From the NCBI GenBank assembly GCA_963757125.1, contig CAVWQP010000005.1, positions 186,001 through 250,000 of the forward strand: a stretch of 64,000 nt of DNA. Direction: 5' to 3'. The DNA comes from CAVVSD01 sp963757125. GTDB taxonomy: Bacteria > Actinomycetota > Thermoleophilia > Solirubrobacterales > Solirubrobacteraceae. A model generated the notes under the pieces. The model worked only from the letters and a program-made list of their open reading frames with translations. It was not told the DNA's origin and did no database searches. Shown here piece by piece: positions 25,592 to 33,542 of this stretch. Made by a program: the position numbers and the translations under genes. Positions within the stretch are counted from its first letter, which is position 1. Each line of letters opens with the position of its first letter.

Positions 25592-26100
25592 CGCAGGTGC
25601 ACCGAGATCGGGACGGGACGGGCGATCGTGTCCGGGATGATCGACATCCTGAGCACCTCCGGCGAGAGCTCCTCCAGCGTCGCCGGGTCGGCATCCGCGT
25701 CGAGCCGGACGTCGATCTCGATCGACTCGAAGCCAGAGGGCGTGCCGTCGAGGAGGTAGGCGCCGGCGAAGTTCACCCGGCCCCGGACGTCGACCTCCAG
25801 GGTCCTGATCGCGATGCCGCGCGTGGTGAGCGCGCCGACCCACGCCGCGGTCAGGCAGCTGCCCACCGCCGACAGCAGGTAGTCCTCCGGAGTCGGTGCC
25901 GACCCCGCTCCCGAGCACTCCACCGGCTCGTCGGCGTGCAGACGCGTCCCGTCCGGCAGCACGCTCTCGGAGCGCTGGCCGCCGAGCCAGCGCACCGTCG
26001 TGCCGTACAGCGGACGCGCGCGCTCGGGGTCCGTGCGGATGCAGCCCTGCAGCGTGGCGATCACGTCGAGGTCGAAGCCGTTGAGCCTGCCGTCCGTCAT
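25588..26100 (-). CDS. OsmC family protein
   Basis: 170 residues. OsmC-fold proteins are thiol peroxidases or, in many cases, of unknown role. LYGTTVRWLGGQRSESV forms the first hairpin and CSGAGSAPTPEDYLLSAVGS the helix with the typical PxEyLLaAl-type sequence. SCLTAAWVGALTTRGI carries only the family's first reactive Cys, and the second usual Cys position is not evident (RMSIIPDTIARPVPISV is where it would fall). A peroxidase role is therefore doubtful. It overlaps both neighbours by 4 bases in the operon. Confidence 0.85.
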   Translation of the reverse strand: MTDGRLNGFDLDVIATLQGCIRTDPERARPLYGTTVRWLGGQRSESVLPDGTRLHADEPVECSGAGSAPTPEDYLLSAVGSCLTAAWVGALTTRGIAIRTLEVDVRGRVNFAGAYLLDGTPSGFESIEIDVRLDADADPATLEELSPEVLRMSIIPDTIARPVPISVHLR

Positions 26101-27191
26101 GGCCGCGGAACACGGTCGAGGAGTGCTTCCGCAGCGGCGACGGCGGTGTCCTGGTGCGGCTGCAGCACCTCGCCCGGACCCCGTTGCAGGATGCCGAGGA
26201 ACGGATCCACGCAGTCCGTGCGGATGCCGGAGAGCCCTTCGAGGATCGCCAGCCCACAGAACGGGACGTACGCCGCGTCGTAGCCGCCCTCGTGGCACAT
26301 CGCCAGGCGCCCGCCGGACGCCTCGAGCAGCATCGCCGTCATGGCGCGGTAGGCCTCGCTGTGCAGCAGCATGCGGGCGAGCGGGTCGAAGCCGGCGGCG
26401 TCCAGGCCGGACGCGACGACCACGAGGTCGGGGCTGAACCGCTCGATGGCAGGGACGACCACGCGCTCCATCGCCGCCCGGTACGCGCCCCAGCCGGAGC
26501 CGGCGGGCAGCGGCACGTTCAGCGCGGCGCCCGCCCCGGCGCCCACGCCGTTCTCCGTGACATGGCCTGAGTCGGGCGGCAGCCAGTCGTCCTGGTGCAG
26601 CGAGATCGTCAGCACCGACGGGTCCTCGTAGAACGCCGCCTGCGTGCCGTTGCCGTGGTGCACGTCCCAGTCGACGACCGCGACCCGCTCGACACCGTGT
26701 TCCTCGCGCGCGCGAAGGATGGCCAGCGCGACGTTCGCGAAGACGCACATCCCGATGCCGAGGTCCGGGAGCGCATGGTGTCCCGCCGGCCGGCAGAGCG
26801 CGTAGGCGTTGTCGACCTCGCCGCGCAGCACCGCGTCGACCGCGCGGTACGCGGCGCCGGCCGACAGCAGCGCGATCTCGAAGGACCCGCGCCCGAGCAT
26901 GGTGTCGATCCCGGCCTCGCCCCCGTTCGCGTCGCTGAGGGCCCGCACCTTCTCGACGTACGCAGGCGTGTGGAGGCGCAGGAGGTCCGCCTCGGTCGCC
27001 GGTTGCGGCGGGAGCCGCGTCAGCTGGGCGCCCAGTCCGCTGCGCTCGACGAGCGCCCAGAAGCGACGCTTCGTCGCCGGTGAGTCGGCGTGCGGCATCG
27101 GCTCGACCCACAGGCCGGACGGCACGAAGTGCGCTCCATTGCCGGTGTCGTGCCAGAACAGCAGCTCGTCGGCGACCCAGCCCGTGCTCAT
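26097..27191 (-). CDS. Histone deacetylase-like amidohydrolase (acetoin utilisation/acetylpolyamine amidohydrolase family)
   Basis: 364 residues. Zn-dependent deacetylase fold: YALCRPAGHHALPD with the charge-relay His pair, VAVVDWDVHHGNGTQAAFY with two metal ligands, VVVASGLDAAGFDPLAR with the third Asp, and the C-terminal CHEGGYDAAYVP with the active-site Tyr. Bacterial members remove acetyl or acyl groups from polyamines or other amines. The unusually long N-terminus mentions HDTGNGAHFVP, typical of this subgroup. Coupled by 4-base overlaps with the HD protein before it and OsmC after it. Confidence 0.9.
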   Translation of the reverse strand: MSTGWVADELLFWHDTGNGAHFVPSGLWVEPMPHADSPATKRRFWALVERSGLGAQLTRLPPQPATEADLLRLHTPAYVEKVRALSDANGGEAGIDTMLGRGSFEIALLSAGAAYRAVDAVLRGEVDNAYALCRPAGHHALPDLGIGMCVFANVALAILRAREEHGVERVAVVDWDVHHGNGTQAAFYEDPSVLTISLHQDDWLPPDSGHVTENGVGAGAGAALNVPLPAGSGWGAYRAAMERVVVPAIERFSPDLVVVASGLDAAGFDPLARMLLHSEAYRAMTAMLLEASGGRLAMCHEGGYDAAYVPFCGLAILEGLSGIRTDCVDPFLGILQRGPGEVLQPHQDTAVAAAEALLDRVPRP

Positions 27192-27811
27192 CGCGCCACC
27201 AGCGGGTTGGCGGCGAAGATCTCGGTGAAGTCCGGCGAGACGTGGCCCGGGCAGTGGACGCGGCCGATGTCGTCCATGAAGTTGAAGAGGCTCACGTGCG
27301 GGTTGGCGGCGACGTGCTCGGCGATGAGCGGCAGGAAGCCCTCGTCGAAGCCGGACCGCGGGGCGACCTCGAGCACCGTCTCGAGCTCCTCCGCCGTGAT
27401 GTCCTCGACCCAGCGGCCGACGACGTCGACGCTGATCCCCATGTGGCCCAACGCGACCTCCGGCCCCGCGTGCTCGGCGATCCCGACGGAGGTGTGCAGC
27501 GCGATGAGGTCCCAGACGATCGCGGCCCGCACGGGCTCCAGGCCGCGCTCGGTCAGCTCGGCGCGCGCATGGTTCGCGCCCGTGACCTCGAAGCGCACGG
27601 GCTCGCGCAGACCGCGGACGAGGCCGATGTCGTGCATGATCGTGCCGAGGTAGAGCACCTCGGCGTCATGGGCGACGGCGTGGCGCTCGGCCAGCAGCGC
27701 AGCGAAGTACCAGCTGCGCAGGCAGTGGTTGAACAGGAGCTCGGAGCTCGCCTCGCGGACGAGCTCGGTCGCGTCGCTGCACAGCCGCGTGTCCGGCGGC
27801 AGCGGGGTCAT
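27188..27811 (-). CDS. HD-domain phosphohydrolase/cyanamide hydratase-like protein
   Basis: 207 residues. The HD motif is YLGTIMHDIGLVRGL (His-Asp near 59-60), with an earlier His in LFNHCLRSWYFAAL and later IALHTSVGIAEH, the order seen in the cyanamide hydratase-like HD family. The family hydrates nitrile-like or cleaves phosphoester substrates; this branch is uncharacterised. It is linked to an amine deacetylase, so a small nitrogen compound is plausible (inference). Overlaps the next and previous genes by 4 bases. Confidence 0.85.
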   Translation of the reverse strand: MTPLPPDTRLCSDATELVREASSELLFNHCLRSWYFAALLAERHAVAHDAEVLYLGTIMHDIGLVRGLREPVRFEVTGANHARAELTERGLEPVRAAIVWDLIALHTSVGIAEHAGPEVALGHMGISVDVVGRWVEDITAEELETVLEVAPRSGFDEGFLPLIAEHVAANPHVSLFNFMDDIGRVHCPGHVSPDFTEIFAANPLVAR

Positions 27812-28149
27812 GCCGCCGCCAGCTCGATGTGGTGGCGCAGGACGGCCTCGGCCGGGCCGGCCTCACCGGCGAAGTCCACCTGGTCGAAGTACGTGTACCA
27901 GCCGGCCGCGGCGATCGCCGACCGCAGCGCGTCGCAGCCCTCACGCGAGCCGCACTCCCACACCGCGAAGGCCACGTGGTCGGTGCCGCGCGACGCGTCG
28001 TCGACCAGGCCCCATCCCAGCGAGCTCACGCCCTGCGCGGCCAGCGCGGCGACGCCCTCGCCGACGGCGGCCACGTAGCCGGCGCGCTCCTCCTCGCCGA
28101 GTGCCAGCCACGCGGCCTTCGGTGTCCACGCTTCGATCATGAGGTACAT
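27808..28149 (-). CDS. Small conserved protein (DUF6616-like)
   Basis: 113 residues beginning MYLMIEAWTPKAAWLALGEE, with SSLGWGLVDD and VAFAVWECGSREGCDALRSA then AGWYTYFDQVDFAGE. The composition and the aromatic, ferredoxin-like beta-alpha pattern suggest a small dimeric alpha-beta protein; the first residues resemble what I recall of DUF6616, not confirmed. It is the first gene of the operon that continues through the HD, deacetylase, OsmC and hydrolase genes, and lies 45 bases from the divergent LuxR gene. Function unknown. Confidence 0.7.
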   Translation of the reverse strand: MYLMIEAWTPKAAWLALGEEERAGYVAAVGEGVAALAAQGVSSLGWGLVDDASRGTDHVAFAVWECGSREGCDALRSAIAAAGWYTYFDQVDFAGEAGPAEAVLRHHIELAAA

Positions 28150-28194
28150 GCAGCGATACTCGCCCGCCCGGCGCCTCCTGGCCAGTACCCGAAC

Positions 28195-28893
28195 GTGGAC
28201 ATCTGCGTGCCCGCGCGCGAAGCTGCCCGCGTGCTCGGGATCATCGCGACCGCCCTCGCCGACGCGCGGACCCCCGACGACGTGCTGCACACGACGGTCT
28301 CGCTCGCCTCGCGCGTCGTCGCATCGCGTGGGCAGGCTGCGTACCTGCTCGACGGCGACCTGCAACCCACGCGCACGATGGCGAGCGACCTGCCCGACCG
28401 GTTCCTCAGCGAGTACGAGCGCTTCGGCCGTGCGGACGACCCGCTCATGGATCACCTCGTCCGCCGCCGCACGGCCGTGACCGAACGCGACTCGGGCCCC
28501 GAGCCGACGGTCTGCGCGCGCTGGGGCATGGGCCGCATCCTCATCGTGCCGCTGTTCGGCGAGCACGGCGTGGCCGGCTCGCTGAACCTCGTCCGCCCCG
28601 AGGGCGCGCCCTGCTTCACGGCGCAGGACCAGCTCGCGGCGCTCGCCCTCGCCGGCCAGGCGTCCGTCTCCCTCGCGCGCTGCGAGCGCGAGCCGGTCAC
28701 CGCGGGCCTGACCGCCCGCGAGCAGGAGCTGCTGCGCCTGCTCGGGGAGGGGCTGCGCAACCGCGAGATCGCCTCGCTGCGTGGCGTGAGCGAGCACGCG
28801 GTGCACCAGGCGCTCAAGCGCCTGTACCGCAAGCTCGGCGTGCACTCGCGCGCGGCGGCGGTCGCGACGGCCGGCGCGTCCAACGGTCGCTGA
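28195..28893 (+). CDS. LuxR family regulator with GAF-like sensor domain
   Basis: 232 residues from GTG 28195. An N-terminal GAF-type domain (TALADARTPDDVLHTTVSLA, RILIVPLFGEHGVAGSLNLV, about 10-165) precedes a C-terminal LuxR HTH (LTAREQELLRLLGEGLRNRE, ALKRLYRKLGVHSRAAAV, about 178-228). The GAF/autoinducer-like sensor probably binds a small molecule. It is divergent from the DUF6616/HD/deacetylase operon and 8 bases upstream of the TDT membrane gene, so it may control both. Confidence 0.87.
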   Translation: MDICVPAREAARVLGIIATALADARTPDDVLHTTVSLASRVVASRGQAAYLLDGDLQPTRTMASDLPDRFLSEYERFGRADDPLMDHLVRRRTAVTERDSGPEPTVCARWGMGRILIVPLFGEHGVAGSLNLVRPEGAPCFTAQDQLAALALAGQASVSLARCEREPVTAGLTAREQELLRLLGEGLRNREIASLRGVSEHAVHQALKRLYRKLGVHSRAAAVATAGASNGR

Positions 28894-28900
28894 GAAGCCG

Positions 28901-29884
28901 ATGACCGCGGGTGTGCTGGGGCGCACCCTCGACTCGATCCCACCGGCCGCCGGGTCCGAGGTGATGGGCACCGCGATCGTCTCGATCGCGCTGTCGCTCG
29001 ACGGGCACGAGACGCTCTCGCGCGTCGTCCTCGCGATCGCCGCGGCGATCTGGGTGACGCTCGCCCTCCTGCTCCCGCTGCGCGCCGCGCGCGACCCTGC
29101 GCGCTTCCGGGCCGACGCGCGCACACCGGGGGCGCTCACAGCCCCTGTGGCGACGGCCGTGCTCGGCACCCGGCTGACGACGCTGGGGTGGGCATGGGCG
29201 GGAGGCGCGATGCTGGTCATCGCGTTCGTGCTGTGGGTCGCGCTGCTGGGACCGGTGCTGGCCGGCTGGAAGTCGCCCACCGTGGGCGTGTCGCTGCTGC
29301 TGGCGGTCTCAGCCGAGTCGCTCGCGGTGCTCGCTGCCACGCTCGCGACGTCCGAGCACGCGCGCTGGCTGCTGATCGCCGCGCTCGTGCCGTTCGGGCT
29401 CGGGCTCGGGCTCTACGTGTTCGTCATCGCGCGCTTCGACCTCCATCAGCTCGTCGTCGGCCGCGGCGACCACTGGATCACGGGTGGCGCACTCGGGATC
29501 TCATCCCTCGCGGCCGCCAGGATCGCCATCGCCGCGTCGGCGCTCGGCATCCTCGGAGGCCGTGGGAGTCCGCTCGAGGACATCGCCGTGGTGCTCTGGA
29601 TCCTGTCGATGCTGTGGCTCCTGGTGCTCCTGTTCGCGGAGGCACGGTGGCCGCGGCCCGGGTACGACGCGCGTCGATGGTCGACCGTGTTCCCGCTCGG
29701 GATGTACGCGGCGAGCAGCTTCGTCGTCGGCGCCGTCGCCCACGCCGGAGCGATCACGACCTTCGCGCGCGTCTGGGTCTGGATCGCACTCGCGTCCTGG
29801 GCGATCGTCTTCGCGGTCATGAGCCGGCGTGCGGTCGCGGTCGTGCGCGGTCGGAACGTGATCCGAGGGAGGGCGCAGGCATGA
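28901..29884 (+). CDS. TDT (tellurite-resistance/dicarboxylate transporter) family membrane protein
   Basis: 327 residues with about nine to ten hydrophobic segments (for example 37-58, 105-125, 140-160, 167-186). Family hallmarks are the N-terminal PPAAGSEVMGTAIVSIAL and WSTVFPLGMYAASSF near residue 260. TDT proteins carry C4-dicarboxylates, sulfite or other anions. It follows the LuxR gene by 8 bases. The substrate is not predictable. Confidence 0.82.
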   Translation: MTAGVLGRTLDSIPPAAGSEVMGTAIVSIALSLDGHETLSRVVLAIAAAIWVTLALLLPLRAARDPARFRADARTPGALTAPVATAVLGTRLTTLGWAWAGGAMLVIAFVLWVALLGPVLAGWKSPTVGVSLLLAVSAESLAVLAATLATSEHARWLLIAALVPFGLGLGLYVFVIARFDLHQLVVGRGDHWITGGALGISSLAAARIAIAASALGILGGRGSPLEDIAVVLWILSMLWLLVLLFAEARWPRPGYDARRWSTVFPLGMYAASSFVVGAVAHAGAITTFARVWVWIALASWAIVFAVMSRRAVAVVRGRNVIRGRAQA

Positions 29885-29962
29885 CCGTGAGTCGAGGCCT
29901 GAGGCGCCGCAGCCTGGTGGCGCATCGAGATCATCGGTGGCGACTGCGCACCCGGGCACCTG

Positions 29963-30172
29963 TTGGTGCGCGACGACGTACGTCGCGACGCCGGCCTGTC
30001 CAGCGGTGACACCGATGATGACGTCCGCTTCCGCGCGCTCGTCGCCGACGCCCTCGACCAGATACTGCGCGACCTCGGCGAGGACGCCCTGCTCGACGCC
30101 CTTCGTGACAGAGACAGCCTCCGTCTCGACCGGTTGACGTTCGTGCCGAAGGAGCTCCACCCGCCCGAGTAG
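29963..30172 (+). CDS. Small hypothetical protein
   Basis: Possible 69-residue acidic protein (DDDVRFRALVADALDQILRD, LGEDALLDALRDRDSLRLDR). The frame is open from 29903 without an ATG, so TTG 29960 or GTG 29963 would start it. Alternatively it is the frameshifted remainder of an ORF beginning at ATG 29881, which overlaps the TDT stop. It has a protein-like composition but no recognised domain. Weakly supported. Confidence 0.35.
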   Translation: MVRDDVRRDAGLSSGDTDDDVRFRALVADALDQILRDLGEDALLDALRDRDSLRLDRLTFVPKELHPPE

Positions 30173-30184
30173 CGAACGACTGGA

Positions 30185-30199
30185 GACAGGTCCCCTGTC
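30185..30199. terminator. Short hairpin between convergent genes
   Basis: GACAGG-TCC-CCTGTC, a perfect 6-bp stem between the small ORF and the dimethylformamidase-like gene. Weak but well placed. Confidence 0.35.
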
Positions 30200-30223
30200 G
30201 CCCGGTCGCGGTTCGGGCCGCGC

Positions 30224-32308
30224 TCAGCGCAGGAACTCGTCGAGCACGTTCCCGGTGACCCGGGCGACGGTGTTCTCGTAGCCGTTGGCCGACAGGCATC
30301 CGCACCACGCGATCGAGCCCACGGAGAACACGCGCCCGCCGCCGGGATGGTCGAGCAGGACCAGGTCCGAGCGGACGCGGTCGTTCACCGTGCCGCCCTG
30401 GCGGGAGTCGGAGACCAGGACCTCCTCGCTGCAGGCCTGGTAGCTGTCGGAGAAGCCCGACGCCGTCGCCAGCACGACCGAGCCGGCTGGAGAGCCCACG
30501 GCCGGATCGTGCCGGTCGATCTCGAAGCCGGCCGCGCCGTAGCCGATCACGAGCGACGGGAGGTCGCCGATGAGCTCATCCTCGCCGACGCCCGCGAAGA
30601 CCCAGTCGTGCTCTGGGTCGCGCGACACCCGGGCGTACGGGCGCCCCTCGCCGTTGCCCTGCCCGGTGTACCCAACGCCGAGCCAGGCCTGCGGCGGGTG
30701 TGCCCGGTAGCGCCACAGCCCGCCCAGCTCGCCGGTGGTCGACAGGTGCCCCTCCCCCGGCGCGGGCTCCCACGCGCGCGTCGACGGGCCGAGCCGCCGG
30801 ATCTCGATCGTGTGCCCGCGCTCGGGATCGCGGGCGGTGACCCAGTACATGCCGTTGCCGCCCAGGTACATGAGCCGCCCGCCGCCGGCCAGGTAGGCCT
30901 TCGCGCCCGAGAGCATCTCCGCCGACCAGTACTCGCAGTGCGTGCCGGTGAGCACGACGCGGTAGGACGACAGCAGCTCCGCGCCGTCCTCGTGCAGGTC
31001 CTCGTCGGTGATGACGTCGACCTCGCGGCTCGTCTCGTGCAGCCAGTCGACGAGGTGGAGATCGGCGTTGAGCTGGTGCGGGCCTCCCTTGCCGTCGTGC
31101 ACCGGCGGGCACAGGTACTTGGGCCGCATGTTCATGAGCGGCCGCCGGTAGGACGAGTAGCAGACGCCCGAGCCGTCGCTGTGCCTGTCGTACATGCTCA
31201 GCAGCCGATTCCCGAGCGAATAGACGTCCTGCGGCTGCTTGGGGTAGTCGATCTCCCAGCCGTCGATCGCAGCCAGCGTCCTGCCCGCCTCGCCGGCGAG
31301 CAGATGCTCGTTCGCGTAGGCGAGGTAGCTGAACGTGGGCAGCAGCAGCGCGATCCGCGCGGTCGGCGCGCCGGTGCGCGGCCGGACGACGAATGGGACG
31401 AAGTCCTCGTCGCCGCCCGCCTGGAGGTGGGCGGCGTACACGCCGCTCGGCATGTCCGCCGGCACCGTCCACGTGAACGACACATCCCATCCCGCGTCGT
31501 CGAGGTCGTCGTCGTGGAAGTGGATCGCCGCGTACTGCTCGGGAGCACGGCGCCAGTCGACCTCCGTGCCGTCCCAGCCACGCCCGGTCGCCGCGCGCAT
31601 CGGGCGCTGGACGGTCTCGCCGTGCCACGGCCCGACGGTGTCGGTGACGCGGGAGGAGCCGATGTCGCGGGAGAAGTCCCACGCCGCCACGACCTCCCCC
31701 CCGACGAGAACGCGCGGGGCCTCGAGCTTGCCGTTGAACCCGGCGCCGAGCACGAGATCTCCGCGCGCGACGCCCGTCCACGGAGCAAGCATCCCCGACG
31801 CCCGCACCTCCTCCCCGCCGGAGAGCGCATCGTGCGGCGTCACCGTGAGCGACGCCGGCCCCTCGGCCACGAAGTCCGCAACGAGCCGGTACCAGACGCC
31901 GACGCGCAGGACGGTGTCCGCGAGGAGCTCGGCGCCGCCCACGCGCAACGCCGGGACGCCGTCGCGCAGCAGGAGCGCGGGGCCGTCGCCGAGCGCGATC
32001 GCCTGCGCCTCGGGCACGTGCAGCGTGGGAAGGACCCACGACTCCAGCGTGCATCCCGCGGGCAGCTCCAACCCGGCCGGGTTGGGGACGCGCACGCTCG
32101 AGCCGGGCCGGATCTCCTGCACCGCGCCGGGACGGCGGGTCGCCTCCGTCACCGCCGGCGCCTTGAAGCCCGGGCCGGCGGGGTTGTCGTCGCCGTGCAG
32201 GAGGCGCACGATCCGCGACGTGTAGCTCTCCTCGGTGCTCGAGACGTGGAAGCCGATGGACTCGCCGGGCCGCATGCGCAGCTCGGCGGCGTAGCCGACG
32301 ACCTTCAC
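30224..32308 (-). CDS. N,N-dimethylformamidase large-subunit-like protein
   Basis: 694 residues. Resembles the beta (large) subunit of dimethylformamidase, an iron amidohydrolase splitting DMF to dimethylamine and formate. An N-terminal beta region, a lectin/LamG-like stretch (about 95-260) and the large C-terminal domain are visible: VYAAHLQAGGDEDFVPFVVR, LLLPTFSYLAYANEHL, GVCYSSYRRPLMNMRPKY, LTGTHCEYWSAEM, GGRLMYLGGNGMYWVT. The Tyr/Tyr/Glu iron site of the family may be YANE and HCEYW, but that is a guess. No small-subunit gene is adjacent. GTG 32308 overlaps the flavin monooxygenase stop, so they form one operon. A true DMF substrate is not assured. Confidence 0.8.
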   Translation of the reverse strand: MKVVGYAAELRMRPGESIGFHVSSTEESYTSRIVRLLHGDDNPAGPGFKAPAVTEATRRPGAVQEIRPGSSVRVPNPAGLELPAGCTLESWVLPTLHVPEAQAIALGDGPALLLRDGVPALRVGGAELLADTVLRVGVWYRLVADFVAEGPASLTVTPHDALSGGEEVRASGMLAPWTGVARGDLVLGAGFNGKLEAPRVLVGGEVVAAWDFSRDIGSSRVTDTVGPWHGETVQRPMRAATGRGWDGTEVDWRRAPEQYAAIHFHDDDLDDAGWDVSFTWTVPADMPSGVYAAHLQAGGDEDFVPFVVRPRTGAPTARIALLLPTFSYLAYANEHLLAGEAGRTLAAIDGWEIDYPKQPQDVYSLGNRLLSMYDRHSDGSGVCYSSYRRPLMNMRPKYLCPPVHDGKGGPHQLNADLHLVDWLHETSREVDVITDEDLHEDGAELLSSYRVVLTGTHCEYWSAEMLSGAKAYLAGGGRLMYLGGNGMYWVTARDPERGHTIEIRRLGPSTRAWEPAPGEGHLSTTGELGGLWRYRAHPPQAWLGVGYTGQGNGEGRPYARVSRDPEHDWVFAGVGEDELIGDLPSLVIGYGAAGFEIDRHDPAVGSPAGSVVLATASGFSDSYQACSEEVLVSDSRQGGTVNDRVRSDLVLLDHPGGGRVFSVGSIAWCGCLSANGYENTVARVTGNVLDEFLR

Positions 32309-33510
32309 GCCGAACGGAGGTGCTCGAGGCGGGTGGCGCCCAACCGGGTGGCCATCATCTCGATGGCGTACCCCTGTTGGTGGCTGCGGTAGACGAGCGC
32401 GTCGCGCATGTAGCGCTCCATCCGTTGCCCCGCGCGCACTGCGTGCGAGGAGCCGCTCATCCGCACGAGGAGCTCGATGGCGTCGAAGGCCATGCTCGCC
32501 GCCTGCCCGTGCATGGACTCCAGGAGGAGGTCCTCGTCGAGGCGGTAGCGCCCGCCACCCTCGGCGTCGCGCCGCGCGAGCTCGATGTGGCGCCGCGCGG
32601 TGCCGAGGACGATCTCGCGCGCCGCCTGCGCCTTCGCCGCGCCGATGCCGAGCGGGCGCTGGTAGTCGGGCGCCGCCCAGCGCGGCCCGGGCGGCAGCGG
32701 GTCGTAGGTCCGCTTCGCCAGCGTGATGCGCTCGTACTCGTCGACCGTCGCGGCGGCGACGCCGCTCATGATCGCGCCGATCTCCCCGTGGAAGAAGTTG
32801 AGGTGCTGCGGGTGGTAGAGCGGGTTGCCGTAGGCGACCTCGACGACGGTGCGGTCGTCCTCGCCTGCGTCGAACGGATCGTCGGCGACGACGAAGTGGT
32901 CGGGCACGACCACCCCCGGCACCTCGATCGAGTGCGACCCCGTCCCGCGCATCCCGAGGATCCCGTGCCAGTCGTCGAGCATGCGCCAGCCGTCGCGGGG
33001 GATCGCGACGAGCGCGAGCTGCGCGTCCGGCTCGTGGCCGATGCGCGCGCGGGCGATGAAGTGCGTCGACCACGGCGCGCCGGAGCAGTAGTTCCACGTC
33101 CCGGTGACGCGCCAGCCGTCGCCGACGCGCTCGACGACCCCCGACGGCATGTCCCGCGACGCGGCGACGAAGTGCCCCTCCGGTCCGATGACGTCCGCCT
33201 GCGCGCGCTCGGAGAAGAACGCCGCGAGCTGCAGGACGTGCGCGCCGCCGAGGCAGAAGCACCACCCCGTCGACGGGCACCCGCGGCTGAGCTCGATGAC
33301 GACCCGGTAGTAGACCTCGAGGTCGAGCTCCAGGCCGCCCACGGCCCGAGGCTGCAGGATCCGGTAGAAGCCCGCCTCGCGGAACGCCAGGTGCGTGTCC
33401 TCCGCGTAGAAGCTGCGCTCCTCGGTCTCGGCCTGACGCTCGCGGAGCTCGTCGCGCATCGCCGCTGCGCGGGCGACGAGCTCCTCCGCGCTGACCTCGA
33501 TCGTGCTCAT
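32305..33510 (-). CDS. Group D flavin-dependent monooxygenase (acyl-CoA dehydrogenase fold, HsaA-like)
   Basis: 401 residues. Acyl-CoA-dehydrogenase-fold oxygenase using reduced flavin (HpaB/HsaA/DszC type), not a dehydrogenase: the catalytic Glu signature is absent. GFYRILQPRAVGGLELDLE at the N-terminus, CPSTGWCFCLGGAHVLQLAA, WRVTGTWNYCSGAPWSTHF, and HAVRAGQRMERYMRDALVYR near the end. A flavin reductase partner would be needed and is not adjacent. It precedes the dimethylformamidase-like gene with a 4-base overlap. N- or C-oxygenation followed by amide cleavage is a reasonable guess for the pair. Confidence 0.85.
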   Translation of the reverse strand: MSTIEVSAEELVARAAAMRDELRERQAETEERSFYAEDTHLAFREAGFYRILQPRAVGGLELDLEVYYRVVIELSRGCPSTGWCFCLGGAHVLQLAAFFSERAQADVIGPEGHFVAASRDMPSGVVERVGDGWRVTGTWNYCSGAPWSTHFIARARIGHEPDAQLALVAIPRDGWRMLDDWHGILGMRGTGSHSIEVPGVVVPDHFVVADDPFDAGEDDRTVVEVAYGNPLYHPQHLNFFHGEIGAIMSGVAAATVDEYERITLAKRTYDPLPPGPRWAAPDYQRPLGIGAAKAQAAREIVLGTARRHIELARRDAEGGGRYRLDEDLLLESMHGQAASMAFDAIELLVRMSGSSHAVRAGQRMERYMRDALVYRSHQQGYAIEMMATRLGATRLEHLRSA

Positions 33511-33542
33511 GGGTCGCACGGTACGAGCAGTGGGGGTCGCGA

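Noticed and set aside
28901..29884. Tellurite resistance determinant
   Set aside because: Family name only; TDT members carry varied anions and nothing here indicates tellurite.
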